NCBI GenBank assembly: GCA_014607495.2
Contig: CP053149.1
Coordinates: 10,428,120-10,492,119, forward strand
From: Carposina sasakii
Taxonomy: Eukaryota; Arthropoda; Insecta; Lepidoptera; Carposinidae
Reading direction: 5' to 3'
Length of the DNA stretch: 64,000 nt
The translations under genes were made by a program, and so were the position numbers. Position 1 is the stretch's first letter, and every line of letters begins with the position of its first letter. The notes beneath the pieces were generated by a model. That model saw only the letters and a list, made by a program, of their open reading frames with translations. It searched no databases and was not told where the DNA came from. Positions 36,031-50,374 of this stretch are shown one piece after another.

Positions 36031-36526
36031 TATACTGGGTATTTTTTCGTTGCCACCTTTAGCGAAGGGTACCTACTCTATACATCAAATAAAGTAAGTT
36101 TATGCCAAAAAAAATACTGGGAAATGATGTAATTTTTTTTTTATTTTTTATTTCTTGATCGGGCGAAATTTATAGTTTATTAATAAAGAAATGGAAAAAT
36201 TTCCTCACCCGGTTGGGAATCGAACCCACGACCTCTGCATTCCGTGCCAGCGCTCTTTATATTATCCATTTATATTAAATTTATAGTGTCCAGTATTTAT
36301 GCTAGTTTTTTCATAGACAGATATCAATCATTTGTCGCGAAAAAATCTTGCTACACGCGTCAATGTGCATTTATGCAGAAAAACGCAGTCTATTTACTCA
36401 ACTTTGGACCCTAATATTTTGGAAACCAGACACTTCCCAGGTATGCTTCCATGGAGAAAAATGATCGTAATGATGAGGAGATTCCGTAGTTTTCGGGAAC
36501 GTTGACGACCAAAAATCACCCTGTAT
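36031..36526 (+). mobile_element. MITE family A, copy 3, interrupted by a SINE fragment
   Basis: Ends 'tatactgggtattttttcgt' and 'aaaaatcaccctgtatt'. Collinear with other family A copies except for a 100-bp insertion at 36177-36276 flanked by an 11-bp duplication. Confidence 0.8.
36177..36276 (-). mobile_element. tRNA-like SINE insertion inside a MITE, with 11-bp target duplication
   Basis: AAATTTATAGT occurs at 36166-36176 and again at 36277-36287, marking a target-site duplication around 100 bp. On the minus strand the insert carries a box B (GGGTTCGATTCCC) and a tRNA-like 'agagcgctggcacgg' upstream. The short size suggests a truncated SINE or tRNA-derived retroposon. It must be younger than the host MITE. 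Confidence 0.75.
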
Positions 36527-37070
36527 TATTTAAATCTCAGCCGTTCATGCCTTCTAAAGCCCGGTGAGGATGCATGGAGCAGACAATACGTGAGCGTAAC
36601 ATGCGCCTGATTGCCGGTGCAACATCCGCATTAAGATGCTTTACATATACTCTACGTACGACACAAACATACTGTTTAGCTACCTACTACTATAGTTAGA
36701 AAGTTTTCGGGAGCATTTAAATAATTTTTATATCAATTCAGACATTTAAGGAAGTGTCACAGTAGTTTTATAAATTAATTTTATTTCTAACTTAGTTTGC
36801 TTTTGATAAATTTTATCTAAATAAATAAAATGCATATATGTCGGCAGATTATCTGATTTCTATATTTATGAAATCAATAGTAAGTTTGATCTACGATCCG
36901 CGATTGTGATCTGAATCTTTAGTACATATAACAATTTGCTGTTCGTAAATCTAGTTGGTCATTGAAATTATGTTTGTTATTAAGATCATAATGTCAATAA
37001 AATACACTGTAATAAATTCAATCGGCCGCTCCATTGAGATAAACTTGGTGAATTATCTATCACTGTTAAG

Positions 37071-37476
37071 TATACAGGGTGTTTTTTTGTGGTCACCTTT
37101 AACGAAGGGTGCGTACTCTATACATAAAATAAAGTAAGTTTATGCCAAAAAAAATGTTACATATACTCTACGGAAAATTTTTTTTTTGAAAAAAATTTTT
37201 AATTAATCTGGCGAAATTTATAGTGTCTAGTGTTTATGCTAGTTTATTTATAGACAGTTTGCTTTTGATATTAATTATTTCTCGTGAAAAAATTGCTACA
37301 TGCGTCTATGTGCATTTATGCAGAAAAACGCAGTCTATTTACTCAACTTTGCCTAATATTTTGGTCACTTCCCAGGTATGCTTCCATGTTATTAAGATCA
37401 TAAGTCAAAAATGATCGTGATGATGAGGAGATTCCGTAGTTTTCGGGAACGTTGACGACCAAAAACCATCCTGTAT
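37071..37476 (+). mobile_element. MITE family A, copy 4, with internal filler patches
   Basis: Ends 'tatacagggtgtttttttgt' and 'aaaaaccatcctgtat'. Three internal stretches depart from the family and instead match DNA 400-550 bp upstream, in the same order: 37157-37172 = 36641-36656, 37256-37270 = 36794-36808, 37387-37403 = 36975-36991. Confidence 0.75.
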
Positions 37477-37479
37477 GCT

Positions 37480-38470
37480 TAGGATTTAATTTATGAGGTA
37501 CCTTTGGACAAATCGTCGGAAGAAGATGACTAATAGTTTGTAAATAGACAGGAAAGCGAATCATTAGGACAATTCTCCTCTTATTTCCAGTCACATAATT
37601 ATAAATTATTATATTATATATACATACATAGTTATACTGTGGTACTGGTATCAAATGAAAAAAATACGAGTTAAAAATGGACGAGCGAACCAACTGTTGT
37701 GGACTAAATATCTTATGTACCTAATTACCATTAGACAAATTATATTTGTCATGCCATATTTTCAGCGCTGACACTGAATCTAGTAATAATTTCATCTAAG
37801 CTTATTTCAAATTCAAAACGTGTCATAATATTCGTAATAATATAAAATATTATTTTTGAATTTCATTTGTATTAAGTAAAATGTAATTATAAAAATTATG
37901 AAACATGTAATTTTAAATAATATCTACATGTACATAATAATATTGTATTGTATACACAAAATAAGATATCCTATTATCTCTACATGTATAATTACTCAAT
38001 TAAATCCCTATAGGGTGGTTTTAACCGATCTGCCAATAATTATAAAAAGTAGGTAATTGGATCTCGATTAAATAACATACTGTCGATGTAGTGATGTTTA
38101 CATTAAAATTAAATTTGTTCAGAATTTTCCGCCCATAGAGTCAAGCTGTGTCGAGTCAATTCAAGCCAACTTCAATTACTGAACTCGTAACGTTAGTCGA
38201 CTTGTCACACATTTGCACTGAATTCGAATACCTATTAGTTATGTACTGTAAATATTGTAGGTGGTAGTTAGTAGGCAGTGCGTTAGACTATTATATGGAT
38301 TAACCAGTTTCTCGTTTAAGTATACAAAGAGTTATTTCGAAAAAAATTGGCAATTAAGGACAGTTATGACAATAAACTTTTTACGCATACGGGAAATGTA
38401 AACATTAACAGTTGTAGTTACTGTTAATGTTAAGCCTTATAGATTATCAAAAAATCTCTTTATGTTGATA
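37480..38470. other. Intergenic DNA, nothing recognised
   Basis: Very AT-rich, no gene. Confidence 0.4.
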
Positions 38471-38477
38471 ATCACAA

Positions 38478-38842
38478 TACATGGTGTTTTTTTACTACGG
38501 AATCTCCCCATCATCATCACGATCATTTTACTCCATGGAAGCATACCTGGGAAGTGAAAGATTCCCAAGATATTAGGGTCCGAAGTTGAGTAAATAGACT
38601 GTGTTTTTCTGCATAAATGCACAGAGACGCGTGTTATAACATTTTTTCACGAAAAATAATTTAAATCTGGCTCTAAGAAAACTAACACAAACACTGGATA
38701 CTATAAGTTTGGCCCAATCAAGTAATTTTTTTTTTTTATTAACATTTTCCCAGCATTTTTTGGCATAAACTTACTTTATTTGATGTATAGAGTACGTACC
38801 TACCCTACGTAAAGGGTGGCAACAAAAAAACATCCTGTATAT
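38478..38842 (-). mobile_element. MITE family A, copy 5
   Basis: Reverse orientation, left end shortened ('atggtgtttttttactacgg'), right end 'aaaaaaacatcctgtata'. It could pair with the oppositely oriented copy 4 about 1 kb away. Confidence 0.75.
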
Positions 38843-38849
38843 AAAGTTA

Positions 38850-41810
38850 AAAATATTTATATAATTTATGCTTCACATTCAAAGATGATCAATATAAACT
38901 CTATTATAGAATGTCGTTAAATCATGGGTGGCACGAGCTCTCTAAGGCACAATAAAAAATGTTATCTTTATTATCTCATTGAAAAACGAACTTGAATAGG
39001 TAATACATCTACATACTTATAAAGAACAAGAAAATTTATGACCATGATTTATGGACAAAAACATTTTTTTTCGTATCGTATTTTGTGAAGTCAAATGCCT
39101 CGTAAATACTGTGACACAATCACGCGTAAGTTGAAACGATCGGCCGGTGTTTTCGGACTTTATTTAGACACATTTTCATCATAAATTCAAACTTAAGTAA
39201 ATAAGATTTGGTGTATTAGTTTAAATATATTGTTAATGTAAAATTAATCCAAAATACAAACCCCACCCAAGTGTTGAAAACGTACCTATTATTTAACTAC
39301 ACACTATTAAAGTAGTTTACAACAAATTAGGTTGTCTACGCAGTCTACGCAAGTGCGCACCATTAAAGTAATAATCTACAAACTATCGAATTCAAATAAA
39401 GGTACTTGCACGTTTTATGGGAGGCAAACCGCAAGGACCATAAATGTGAACACAGTAATAGCAAGGGACGGCGGCCGGCCGCCTCGGCTAACGCGTGCAA
39501 CCACTTTGCAACTATTTTATACGACACCATCAATCTAACCTGCCCGCGCCATATAAACTTTCCTTCGCACGTTCCACGTAATTAATAAGTTAGATCAGCC
39601 CTAAATTGCGCATGATTTAGCATGCCATGAAACGGCATTGTTAGAAGTAAATTAAATTGTTATTGCCCCAGATTTATGAACAATCTGACATCATGATGGA
39701 CTCCCAGATTTCTCGCGTCATAATGTATCGGCTGGTTTTATTGCCGTCGGCCGCAGTGAGCGCGCACTTCATCTTACTGCTTGTTTTACAACAATTTGAC
39801 AACGACGCTACTCTATAATATTTATGATTCGTCTCAGCCGAGTAAGTCACACACTTCGTAAGTTTTGTTATTTACGCAATGTTTTCTCTTTATAACGCAT
39901 TGCATCGAAATATACATTATGTAAAGACATTACGTTAAATATCAATGGATGCGTTGTATTTTCCAAGAATAAAAAATATTCATGCACATAAATTAATATA
40001 CATATTTTCCCTTTAATAACTAGGTAGCATTGTGATCGATGCGCTCCTTACGTCACAAATGCTTAAATTATCGTAAATTCTAATTTGCATAACCTTTATT
40101 CCAGTAGCTAAATGCAAAATGCAGCCTTAACGAGCGCGATTGGACAGAGCAGTTCATGTGCAGTATGTGTACTCAAATACCAACAGTGAAGGTCCCAGAA
40201 GTTAGGCATTCGTTAGTTTCTGCCGATGGCTGTGTACGATATTTAAATATTTGTTAGTTATTCAAAAATATTCGCCCTCGTTATTGGCGGCGTTCGGCGT
40301 GAGCTATTATTGCCAGTTACTTACGGAATTCTAGCAATGATCGACATCTATTCAGGTTCTTGTGAACTCGTGTACCAGACGTATTCGATAAACGTGTCCT
40401 AAAAACTGACTCGTGAACTTTGATGGTGGCCAATAAATGCTCTGATTATCTAAAGTCGTAACCAAAATGTTCAACTTTTCAAATTACGGAACAGGTCACG
40501 TAGATGACCTAAATTTTACTGCAAAGTGCTGAATACATTTGCGATGAAAGATGCATGTTAATAAGATGTTTATTGTGATGGAAAACCTATTTGTTTTCAG
40601 AAAAATAAAAGACAAAGTATGCATAACAAATAACTGACATACTAAGAACATGTTAAGTAAAATACCCCCCAATTTTTGGTACCTACCTACCAACTCATAT
40701 ACGTAGATTTTTTAACTTCAACTATCAAATTATAAATAGCAGATACAACGACCGCACACGAATGCGAAAAGTAATTCACTCGCACACTAAATATAACAGC
40801 TACTCACTAAAGTGTAAGTTCGCGACGGTATCGACATTAGCATTGCAATACGCGTAGGTCTCCATTAAAATGATGCAGGGTTGATTTTTATGTCGGCTGG
40901 CCAGCAATAACTGTGGGTCGGCCATATTTATCGAGCCGTAGATTCAGATCAAATGCCATTAGATCGCCGCGTGCGCAAAAGCGTCGCCGATGAGAAATCG
41001 TCCACGCAGCCAGTCATTATCGTCTGTAAGGCAAACACGATTAACTAAATTTAAACAACGACTAATCCGTGAGCTTGCTCGCCGGACCAGACAATGAAAG
41101 TTTGAAACGTACATTAGGTACTTATCTGAACTTATCTGCATAATAGCTGCACCCATTTATAATTGCCGTTATGGAGCTTTCTCGAAAGTTTTCTGACTGA
41201 TAGCATAATTTCTATGATAGCGGTATTCTCATTTCAAGTTCTGCTAAAATAGATTGAATTAAAAACATTATAAAACATCAATACAAGAAACAATTTAATT
41301 TCTGAGACAATAGCAGATCTACTTGATGCGACCGCAAGGATCGGCGACTCCTAGCGCTCGAGTGTCGGAGAAAGCAGTGCACAGCCGCGAAATCGACACA
41401 TGTCGGTAGTTTTAATTAGTGTAGGGTGTCTTAGCGGGTCCTCGTCGTCCCGACCGCAGGCAACGGTTACCTGCGGCCAAAGCCAGCCGGAACGAAACCG
41501 GAGACCCCTCTAGATTGTTTACACGCCTCGATGGAAACTGCGGAGCCGATTTTCCTGAAATAAAAACCGGTCGAATGTGAATACGACGGGTTTTGGAATG
41601 TTAAAGGACCTGACGCGTGTTGTTTGGTTTTTTAAACTAGTTTTGAGATAGAATTTCGAGGAAAGGTTTAATTTGTGCAGTAAATGGATAAAAATTTTGA
41701 TGTAAATTACTCTTTAAAGCACCTTATTCTTCGATATTTGTGACCAATCTTTTCCTACATAATGTGTGATTTGCACACCTCTGCCCAACCTCTTTTGAAA
41801 TATTACGAGT
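38850..41810. other. Intergenic DNA with GC-rich islets
   Basis: No gene. GC-rich stretches near 39465-39550 and 41325-41520, otherwise AT-rich. Confidence 0.35.
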
Positions 41811-41815
41811 AACTA

Positions 41816-42326
41816 TATACAGGGTGTTTGTGACAGCCAGGCAAATATTGATACCATGACTTCAGATTCTGAGGTGGAAAACGCTGAAAATTTTCGCAGG
41901 AAAATTCCAAAATTTTTCGTCATTTTTTCATATTTTCATGGAAAAGAAATAGTTTAGTTCGGTTATTTAGGGCCTTAGATAATGAGTTAAAAATAAAATC
42001 TTCACCAAAAGATGATTTTCAAAAAAAAAGTTGCCCTCAAAAAATTTCAAAAACCTGATCATTAGGGTTGATCAGGAGAGTCACAAGTGATCCAAAAACA
42101 GCAATATGTCACACAATAACGAATAAGCCCATTTAATTAGTCACAGGATCGCCTGATACAATTGGCGTAGATAGCAAAGATTATACTCACTTATATTATA
42201 CTAATACTCGTAATGAAATCAAAAATACATTTCCTGCGAGTTATAACACTGTCGTACAACTCAACAGAATGGTACCTACTCGTTCAGCATTTCAATATTT
42301 GCCTGGCTGTCACTCACACCCTGTAT
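41816..42326 (+). mobile_element. MITE family E, copy 3 (best-preserved ends)
   Basis: Starts 'tacagggtgtttgtgacagc' and ends 'gcctggctgtcactcacacc' followed by 'ctgta'. The terminal inverted repeat is about 30 bp. The small ORFs at 42213-42547 run across its right end and are not genes. Confidence 0.8.
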
Positions 42327-42329
42327 GCG

Positions 42330-45300
42330 ATTTTACGTCATTACCTGAATATATATATTTTTTTGAGATATCTAGTACTTACCTATCCTACACCATACTG
42401 TCTGTAAAGTCGTGCGCAGTGAGAAAGACATCAACGCGATCGGATAGCACGGGCACGGATATAGGACTTTTTCGCCCAATCCAAAAACCTGAATCCGCTA
42501 CTGGGTTCAATAATAATGATCTTGCTTGTTGTTACTTTCAATTTTAACACGTTGACTATGAACAAGACATCTATACTCTATGATTGTGCAACTTCGGATA
42601 GACACAAAGGCAATTCATTATATGTTAATATTCACAGATGCATAATTTAAAATTAATGTTCTAAATGACGGCGAGATTAGATATCTGGAAGTTCTTTTGT
42701 ATCAGGTTCAAATAGGTGGCAGAGTAGCAGTTAAGTAACGAAATTGGGTAAGTCACGCTTGGCTTATCGATTTAGCATCGCTGTAGTGACTTAACTAATT
42801 ATTAATGTGCTCCGGAAGATGATTTACCTACAGCATAGTATTATTATGAACCACAATATAATAATCACATATGTTTAATTTGAACAAAATATCTAACTAA
42901 CATAAATATGACCAAGAAGTTTAGGGTAAGCAGCTTAAATATTCACATGTAGGTCCTTATTTTCCACAAAATTTGATTGAAACTGAAATATTGTGTTTTT
43001 GAAGTTTTACATTTTACTTTTATTTGTCTGCCAGGATAATATTACGCCAGTTTTTGGAGTCAACAAAAACTATGCTCCAATATGCCTAACTGATTATTAC
43101 GCGGAATTGGTCTAACTATTGTATTTCCCACATAGCTGGAGGTCCGCTATAGGAAATCTAAGGTGGTTCGGCCTCGTGGGAAGATGTAACGAACACGCCG
43201 CGGTATCGGGAACTATCAATACTATCGAGAGGTATCGGCCAAAACGTCTCACTCTGCACCTGACCGATACTTGAGTATTGATATAAATTGAATCGATTCC
43301 GCGATTGATGGCCAGTGGAACTAGTAACGATTCCCGCATCGTGTTCAATACATTTATTGAATACTTTATAAGTTCTGGTTAGTAGTAAAGTTTTATATTT
43401 ATGTTTAAAGGTTAAGTCAATTTATTCTATAACTTCGAACGTATAACGTCATACATATACATACATATCGCTCCCATTATCCCCACAATAGGGTGGGCAG
43501 AAATGTACAAATTACACATCCACTTTTCACCAGTTAGCCTACTAAGTCTCACGTGGTAAGGGTCACCCTACCGCCGCGCCGCTTTTCGGGCACAAATACC
43601 TATGTACTAAAATTTAGCGACCAGTAACGAATCCAATAGGAAATGTTTCCGTGCCATTCTTAATAGGTGTTATAAGCAATTTAGCGTAAGAGCTGTTAAA
43701 TAGTAGGATGCACCACGGACAGGTGAGGTTGATTTTGGGTCCTAAGGTATGAGTCTAACCCACTTACATCTCATACTAAACACCTAGCAAATATTATTGA
43801 TTTATTCAGATTCTTATCATTTGTCTCAAAACTATATTCTCAGAATATGGAACATTTTATAAATTTTTCTATGAATCTAAAATTGTGTCTCATTTAATCA
43901 AGAAAAAAACTTGTTTTTTTATAAAGATTGTCCTTAAAAACTAGTAAAGTACCATTTTGTTGTCACGTCAATATAATGGATAATATTATGGAAAGAATAA
44001 GTCTAGATCTAGATATCAAATGACCAATTTGCTAGTTGGGTGCCAGGAACCTGCACGAGGTCAGGGTCTGCGTCTCAGGTTGCTAGTTAGAAAGCGGCGC
44101 ACACAAAGTCCGGCGGCGCGCCAAAGGATATTCGGCGCGTTTGACTTACCATTCCACAAATACTCCAAACATAATAATATGTTTTTAATGAACTTAATTT
44201 ATTTTTAATTTATAGTCCCAAGTTACGTATCTGGTTTCGATTTTACAATTTACCGAACTTGATGTCAACATATCCATAAATCACGGTCCGAGAGCAGCTC
44301 CCGTCTACAAAGTTGTATCAGATACCCACAGATAGATTCTAATACCTTATATCTACCTATATATGTGTAGTTATTAGTTAAGAAGGAAGTCTTTGTTCTC
44401 ATTCTAAGAATCTACAAAAAACTAAACGCTGCGTTGCTCTAAATGTTTCGTTTTCGCAACGTTTATACTCGTAGATATTATGTAGATGAAGAAAGTCTTT
44501 TCTGTGAATCGCTTAATCTGATTAATATTTTGTAACGTTTTCTGCGATGATAACCCGAGTAACATTTGAGGTCGTGCGTACATCGAGCGCACATCTTACC
44601 ATATATGCCGTGCTGGTACCCAATACACGATACCATAATTTCCTACGTGATTATTATCCGTAACTACCTCCTGGCTGAATTTCACATGATTTCGTAAACA
44701 AAAATAACAAGTAGTACCTAGGCAGCAATGATAAAGCATGCAAATGAAGTGAATTGTAGATGGATTGGAAATAGATCGTGTGTCAGCAGCGGCCGCGGGG
44801 CATGATCATCGAACGAGCGGCGCACGCGCAGCCCGCGCGCCCGCAGCGACGCCGCAGTACACTAACTACAAACATCGCTATTTATGACCAAATAAAAAAC
44901 AATGCTTCGATTTATTTATCGATATATATTTTATTCCATTTGTAACAACTATATGGGATACCCTCAGATTGCATTACATTCCCCATAAAATGTTTCTCCT
45001 TACATAAACGGTCATGTTAATGTCGAAGAAATGTTTCTTCAACTTATGCCATTGGAAATTTGGAAACCATGTTTATTAGTGAAAGTAGAATTTGGGCTAA
45101 AACCTTAAACGATTTAAAGCTGACCTTTTGTCGAGTTCGTGTTGAGAAACAAAAGAGATCGATATTGCCGAGATCATAACGATGCAATTAGCGTTTTCTA
45201 ACATCGTAATTTATGTTCTAATATTTTAACCGTCTCAACTAAACTCCGTTGTTATCTCATTTCGGTCATAAATAATCTGACTTTTATGATGACTAATTAC

Positions 45301-48300
45301 CTTCTTTGAAATGTACGTATTTTAGCAACTTATGGGATCATCAGTACAATTTCTACAGCTTAGTAAACTGTTCCAAATTACTCATTATACACTTTCAAGC
45401 GAGTATTTAATAAGGAGTGCAACCTTACAGCTGCTTGCTTATGATACGATTGTCCTTCCCATTAAGGAAAGTTAAGTACCAACCTAATATTTGCGCAATA
45501 ACAAAACACAAAAAGTAATTAACCCCGAAAAAGATGTTTCACACCAACCTTGACAAGTGTCCTCATTTGTGTGGTCGGTCGTGGATCGAGACGCTAGTCA
45601 AACAGAGTACAAAGCTGTGGTGAAACATAATTGCCTATTTCATCCAAATGTCCGTCTAAGGTGTCTGAATGTAATTACCGAAAGTCAGAAGACCCCGCCC
45701 ACGCGAGTATGTGCTGAGGTCACCCTGACAACCTGCTCACAAAGAAACTTACAGCACTACACTTAGTGAACTCTTTATGACTATTATCTTTATTATAGGT
45801 TTGTAATACCTCATTTTTGTTAGTATTGGTAATAAACTGTCTACGAGCAAAAAATCTGTGAAGAGCAATTTTGTTTGTAGTGTGCTCTCAAATCATCTTT
45901 TGTTTGTGTATTTATATACCGTTGGATATGCAAAGTGTTAGGTCTTTTATACTCGATGATTTGAGATTTAAATATTTGCAATGACTTCAGTGTTAGGGCA
46001 CATTTGACCCGGTTTAAATCCAAAATATGAGCTTAACTCTTTCCGTGTAGTATGACTCTTTCTAGAATACTATCCCCAATACACTAACTGATTGACATTA
46101 ACAGTAAACTGCAAATGGGCATAGAGTCATTTGATCAATAGTTTACTGAACTCTACATAAAACTGTAAGGTAAATGTGTATAATAACTAAAGCGCATACC
46201 CACTCCCAGTAAATACACTAAAGACCGAGCTAGAGTAGCCCAATTGCAGTGCATTCATCGATTCCCAGACTTCAGATCCCACATAAAGCAAAGCAGCGGC
46301 CGGCGCGTAACTCCACCGAGTGACAAGACAATAATTGCGGGCCGCTAGAGGACGTCTTCTTAGACAAATTTACGTGTGCCAGCCTCTAATACAAACAAAA
46401 CTGTGACTGATAAACGTTCTTCGGGAGAACTGGGTAACATCCTAACATCTGCCTATGTCATTGACAATGATCTTTGACTAAACTCAGAATTCTAACGCTG
46501 GTAGATACCTGTAGGTATATAAATCTTTACGTAGATCTGTGCAGCGTTCACAGAAAAGTCTACAGGCCAGGATTTTCTTAATCTAAGAATGCAATTTTCG
46601 TTTGCCAGATGCATTTGTTCCTTCCTCAACAATACCATCAACGTAGTAGAGTTAATCTCATACTTATGTAAAGCTTTAAAGCCATCTACTAATTTTAACA
46701 TTAAACTTAATTGCAATTAGTCGACATTGGGTTTGTTAAATAATAAAAAAATATCAATACCCATTACAACCTTTAATAATTAATTACCTAAATTTCTCCA
46801 CACGACTATTTAATATGACTTCATGCTGCTCTACTAAATTCGATCTTTGTTAAGCTGCATTGATGTGACGTAGGTAGGTACCTGCCAAAACTTGCCAGGC
46901 ACTCCAAATTCTTCGGCCATAGTCTCTCCATCAATTAGAGTAAGCATTTAATCGGATAATGATGATAGATACCTAATAATCTCGGTGCCGTTATAAATAT
47001 TTCAAGCGTTTTAAAATAATAATATCTGACATAAAGTCTCTGCTAAGTTTGATACCTTGCAGCGAAATTAAATTAGTAGATTAGATTTTTTTGTTTTCAA
47101 ATGATCTACTTTGAAATCATTCGTAATAAATATGTATCACCTGTGATAATTTTATGACTACAAATTATAAAACAAAGTCGTCCCGCTGTATGTCTGTCCC
47201 TATGTATGCTTAGATCTTTTAAAATACACATAGGAATTTTTTTAAATACAGTGATTCAAAAGAAAGGAATGTTTAGTATCAGCATTGCACCCGTGTGAAG
47301 TCGGGGTGGGTCGCTTATTAGAAATAAAGAAAGAAATACTAAAATACCTATAAACGCTTTGAATTTGACTAATCCTATTCCTGTCTTACAACTCGTGAGA
47401 TCGACGATGAGTTACATTTTCGTTTTCCCGAGTCAACAACCCTAATAACAAAAGTCGACTAATGGCAATCTTAAAAGTTCGGCCATTTACTTTTTAGATC
47501 ATTGCCTTAAAACATCACGACATTGTCTCGCTTGAAAAGTAGATCGTATCTCGGGCTGAGTGCGGCGCGGAGTGGCCGCGGGACGCTGCGCATGCGGCGA
47601 CAAGTGAACGCAATCACTAATTCAATCAGTCGCTAGTCATACTGCCTCTGTATCACTTTCATTTGACGAAATTATGATTTCTTCCGCGTTATCGCCCCGT
47701 CAGATTTCGAAGAATCTCCGATGAAACCGCGATAGCAGGACAGCGTCGACCGAAACGCTACTGGTCGCCGATAGACAAACAACCGAGAACGATATCTCTC
47801 TATCTATGATAATGTGTCCTTTCTTATTTTAGTGGAACTTCTCACGCACTATCAGCTTAAAAAGTAGAAATAATATTAAGTACGTGCAAATATAGGCAAA
47901 TGTGGTGAAAATACAGGTTGTGTATCGAAGTTAATTTTCAGAAAGTCATCCTATCAAGAAAACCTGCTTGTTTACATTAATGAAAAATATTATGAATGTA
48001 GATATGATCATTTTAGACCCAAACACATTTAGAAATTACCTGCACAAAACAACATTTCCGCAACTACATAGATGCATTCACGCGGAATTTAAATACGTAA
48101 CGATTATTTACTTACGCAGTTATTTTTATAAAAAGACAATTGAATGATTTTAATCCGTAGCACGTGCTATTACCCGAAGCCCTCATTCATCATCTGCAAA
48201 AATATACAGTCACCGTACCTGTTTCCCCCGCGTGGGCGCATATAAAGATATGGTTCATTGAGATGGTAAATAGGTACGGGCGTGTGGATTTGTTACAGGA

Positions 48301-50000
48301 GATGATAATTATTATTGGCCGACAAATCTTCACTTAAGGGAACCGTTAGTCGTGTTTTGTTGCAGTGAAAACATTCATTATCTCATTTGCATACAATGGC
48401 TTGGTGCCAAAAAATATTGGAGTGTAAACGCTTACCACGAACACATTTATGAAAGTTCTTTGTATCGTAGGTTGAAAAATGTGTCTCGGAGATGTCTACA
48501 AAATGGCTACATAATAACAATGGAGACCAGCTCGCACTTGGCAATAGTAAAATGGTTCTTGTAGTTCATCATTCATATAGCATGGGCCTCGGCGACGAAA
48601 CTGGCAGTGTAGGTGTCGCCTGTTTATGGTGACAAATTGATCAATTTTAATAAATGTGTTCAAAATAAAATAAATCTCTTTGGCGCTATATTATTTCCTG
48701 TTTTGTTTAAAAACGGTATCGAAGGTTTGGAATGCATTAGTATGCATCTAGTTGCTTTGGATGCATGTAGCTAGCCTACGCATAAAAATGTAACAGAATT
48801 ATTTAATTCGACTGAAATTATGTTGCCATGTATAAATTAGTAAAAAACCTAAGTAGGTACATAACTGGCCAATAAGCCACACGTAACTATTACATCATAT
48901 CCATAGTGATTCCGTAAAGGATGGAAATCGTTTATGCGCACTCTCTATGTGCCAGAAGTTCATGATTTTCCATTGCAAAAACCAAATTTTAGCCAATTAC
49001 CTCTAAATGCGTAAAAATGAAGATATGTTTAAATAAACAACCATCGTCCTCAACAGACCACTTTTTTATAGCATGTCGCTGAACATACCCCTGACGTTAC
49101 ATCATGTATACCCCCGTTACGTATGTTAATACCTACTGTTCAGATATCAAGAGATAAGTCGATGAATCGCTTTCCATATAGGCAGAGTATGGTGGGTCAT
49201 AAAAAAGGCATTTGCATACACAACACATGTAAGCAACCACAATGGTCGGTTTAATTATGAGTTATTTTTTGTGTGCATTAATAGCAGGTTCGGAGCTCGA
49301 TGAACTGTAATCTGTTTATTGTAATGTTTGTTTTAATTTCTTTATCAGTTTCCTTGTAAAGTTTTCTCTTAAGCAGGTGATTATTATAAAACATAAACTA
49401 CTAAGTAGAGCCGGGCAAATTTTATTATAAAGTTATATTGCTCTTTTGTTATCTTGAAAAATAATTTGATACTCAGTTCAGCCTTCTTTCCCGGATATTC
49501 TGAGGGGCAAAAGGACTGCTACAGAAAAACAAAATTCTTTAACAACATTTTATTCAAAATTGTATTTTGTATGCATTTATTTTATAACTATTGAATGGCA
49601 TCATACCAATGTCGGACTTCTTAATCCTTAGTAAAATGGATGGTCTCGCCGATTTGATTAATTTAATTAATATATGTAATAAATAATTAACATTATACGA
49701 TAATTAAACACCTGTAGTTTATTAAGTCGGCTTATAGAAATGTTACAATGTCTCAGTATTAATCACTATTTGTTACATAAGTGTATGGTAATGTTCCGGA
49801 ACAGGCTCTCGGCTCCAGCTGCATATCGACAAATGTGATTTATTGTCAGACAATCACTTTGTTAGTATGGGTTTTCATTTGTTGTCTCATTAACTAATTG
49901 TTAATAGTCCTGTCTGGTTATTTGTACATTTGGTACTTATGAATGTTTAAAGTTTATCATCTTCCTGTTCTTGTCACATTATTTATGGGGACGGTGCAAT
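42330..50000. other. Long intergenic stretch with a few GC-rich islets and repeat relics
   Basis: About 7.7 kb without a gene. GC-rich islets at 44790-44860 and 47555-47610. A decayed 'GCGAAAG'-type repeat end ('cccgtgtgaagtcggggtgg') lies at about 47165-47315. Short ORFs such as 43112-43348, 45557-45766 and 48352-48564 show no recognisable motif. Confidence 0.35.
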
Positions 50001-50002
50001 AT

Positions 50003-50374
50003 ACGTCAACGTTCCCGATAACTACGGAATCTCCTCATCATCGCGATGATTTTTCTCCATGGAAGCATACCTGGGAAGTGTCAGGTTTCCAAAATATTAG
50101 TGTCCAAAGTTGAGTAAATAGACTGCGTTTCTCTGCATAAATGCACATTGACACGTGTAGCAAGATTTTTTCACGAGAAACAATTAATATCTGTCTATAA
50201 AAAAACTAGCATAAACACTGGACACTATAAATTTCGCCCGATCGAGTAATTTAAAAAAATTCAAGAAGATTTACATTGTTTCCCAGCATTTTTTTTTTGG
50301 CATAAACTTACTTTATTTGATGTATAGAGTATGTACCCTTCGTTAAGGGTGGCAATGAAAAAAAACCCTGTATA
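50003..50374 (-). mobile_element. MITE family A, copy 6
   Basis: Reverse orientation, left terminus cut ('acgtcaacgttcccgataac'), right end 'aaaaaaccctgtata'. The SINE at 50374-50602 starts directly at its end. Confidence 0.8.

Noticed and set aside
37343..37693. 116-aa antisense ORF
   Set aside because: Half of it is family A MITE sequence read through; no domain.
42213..42547. Two overlapping + ORFs
   Set aside because: They run across the end of a family E MITE; no recognised protein.
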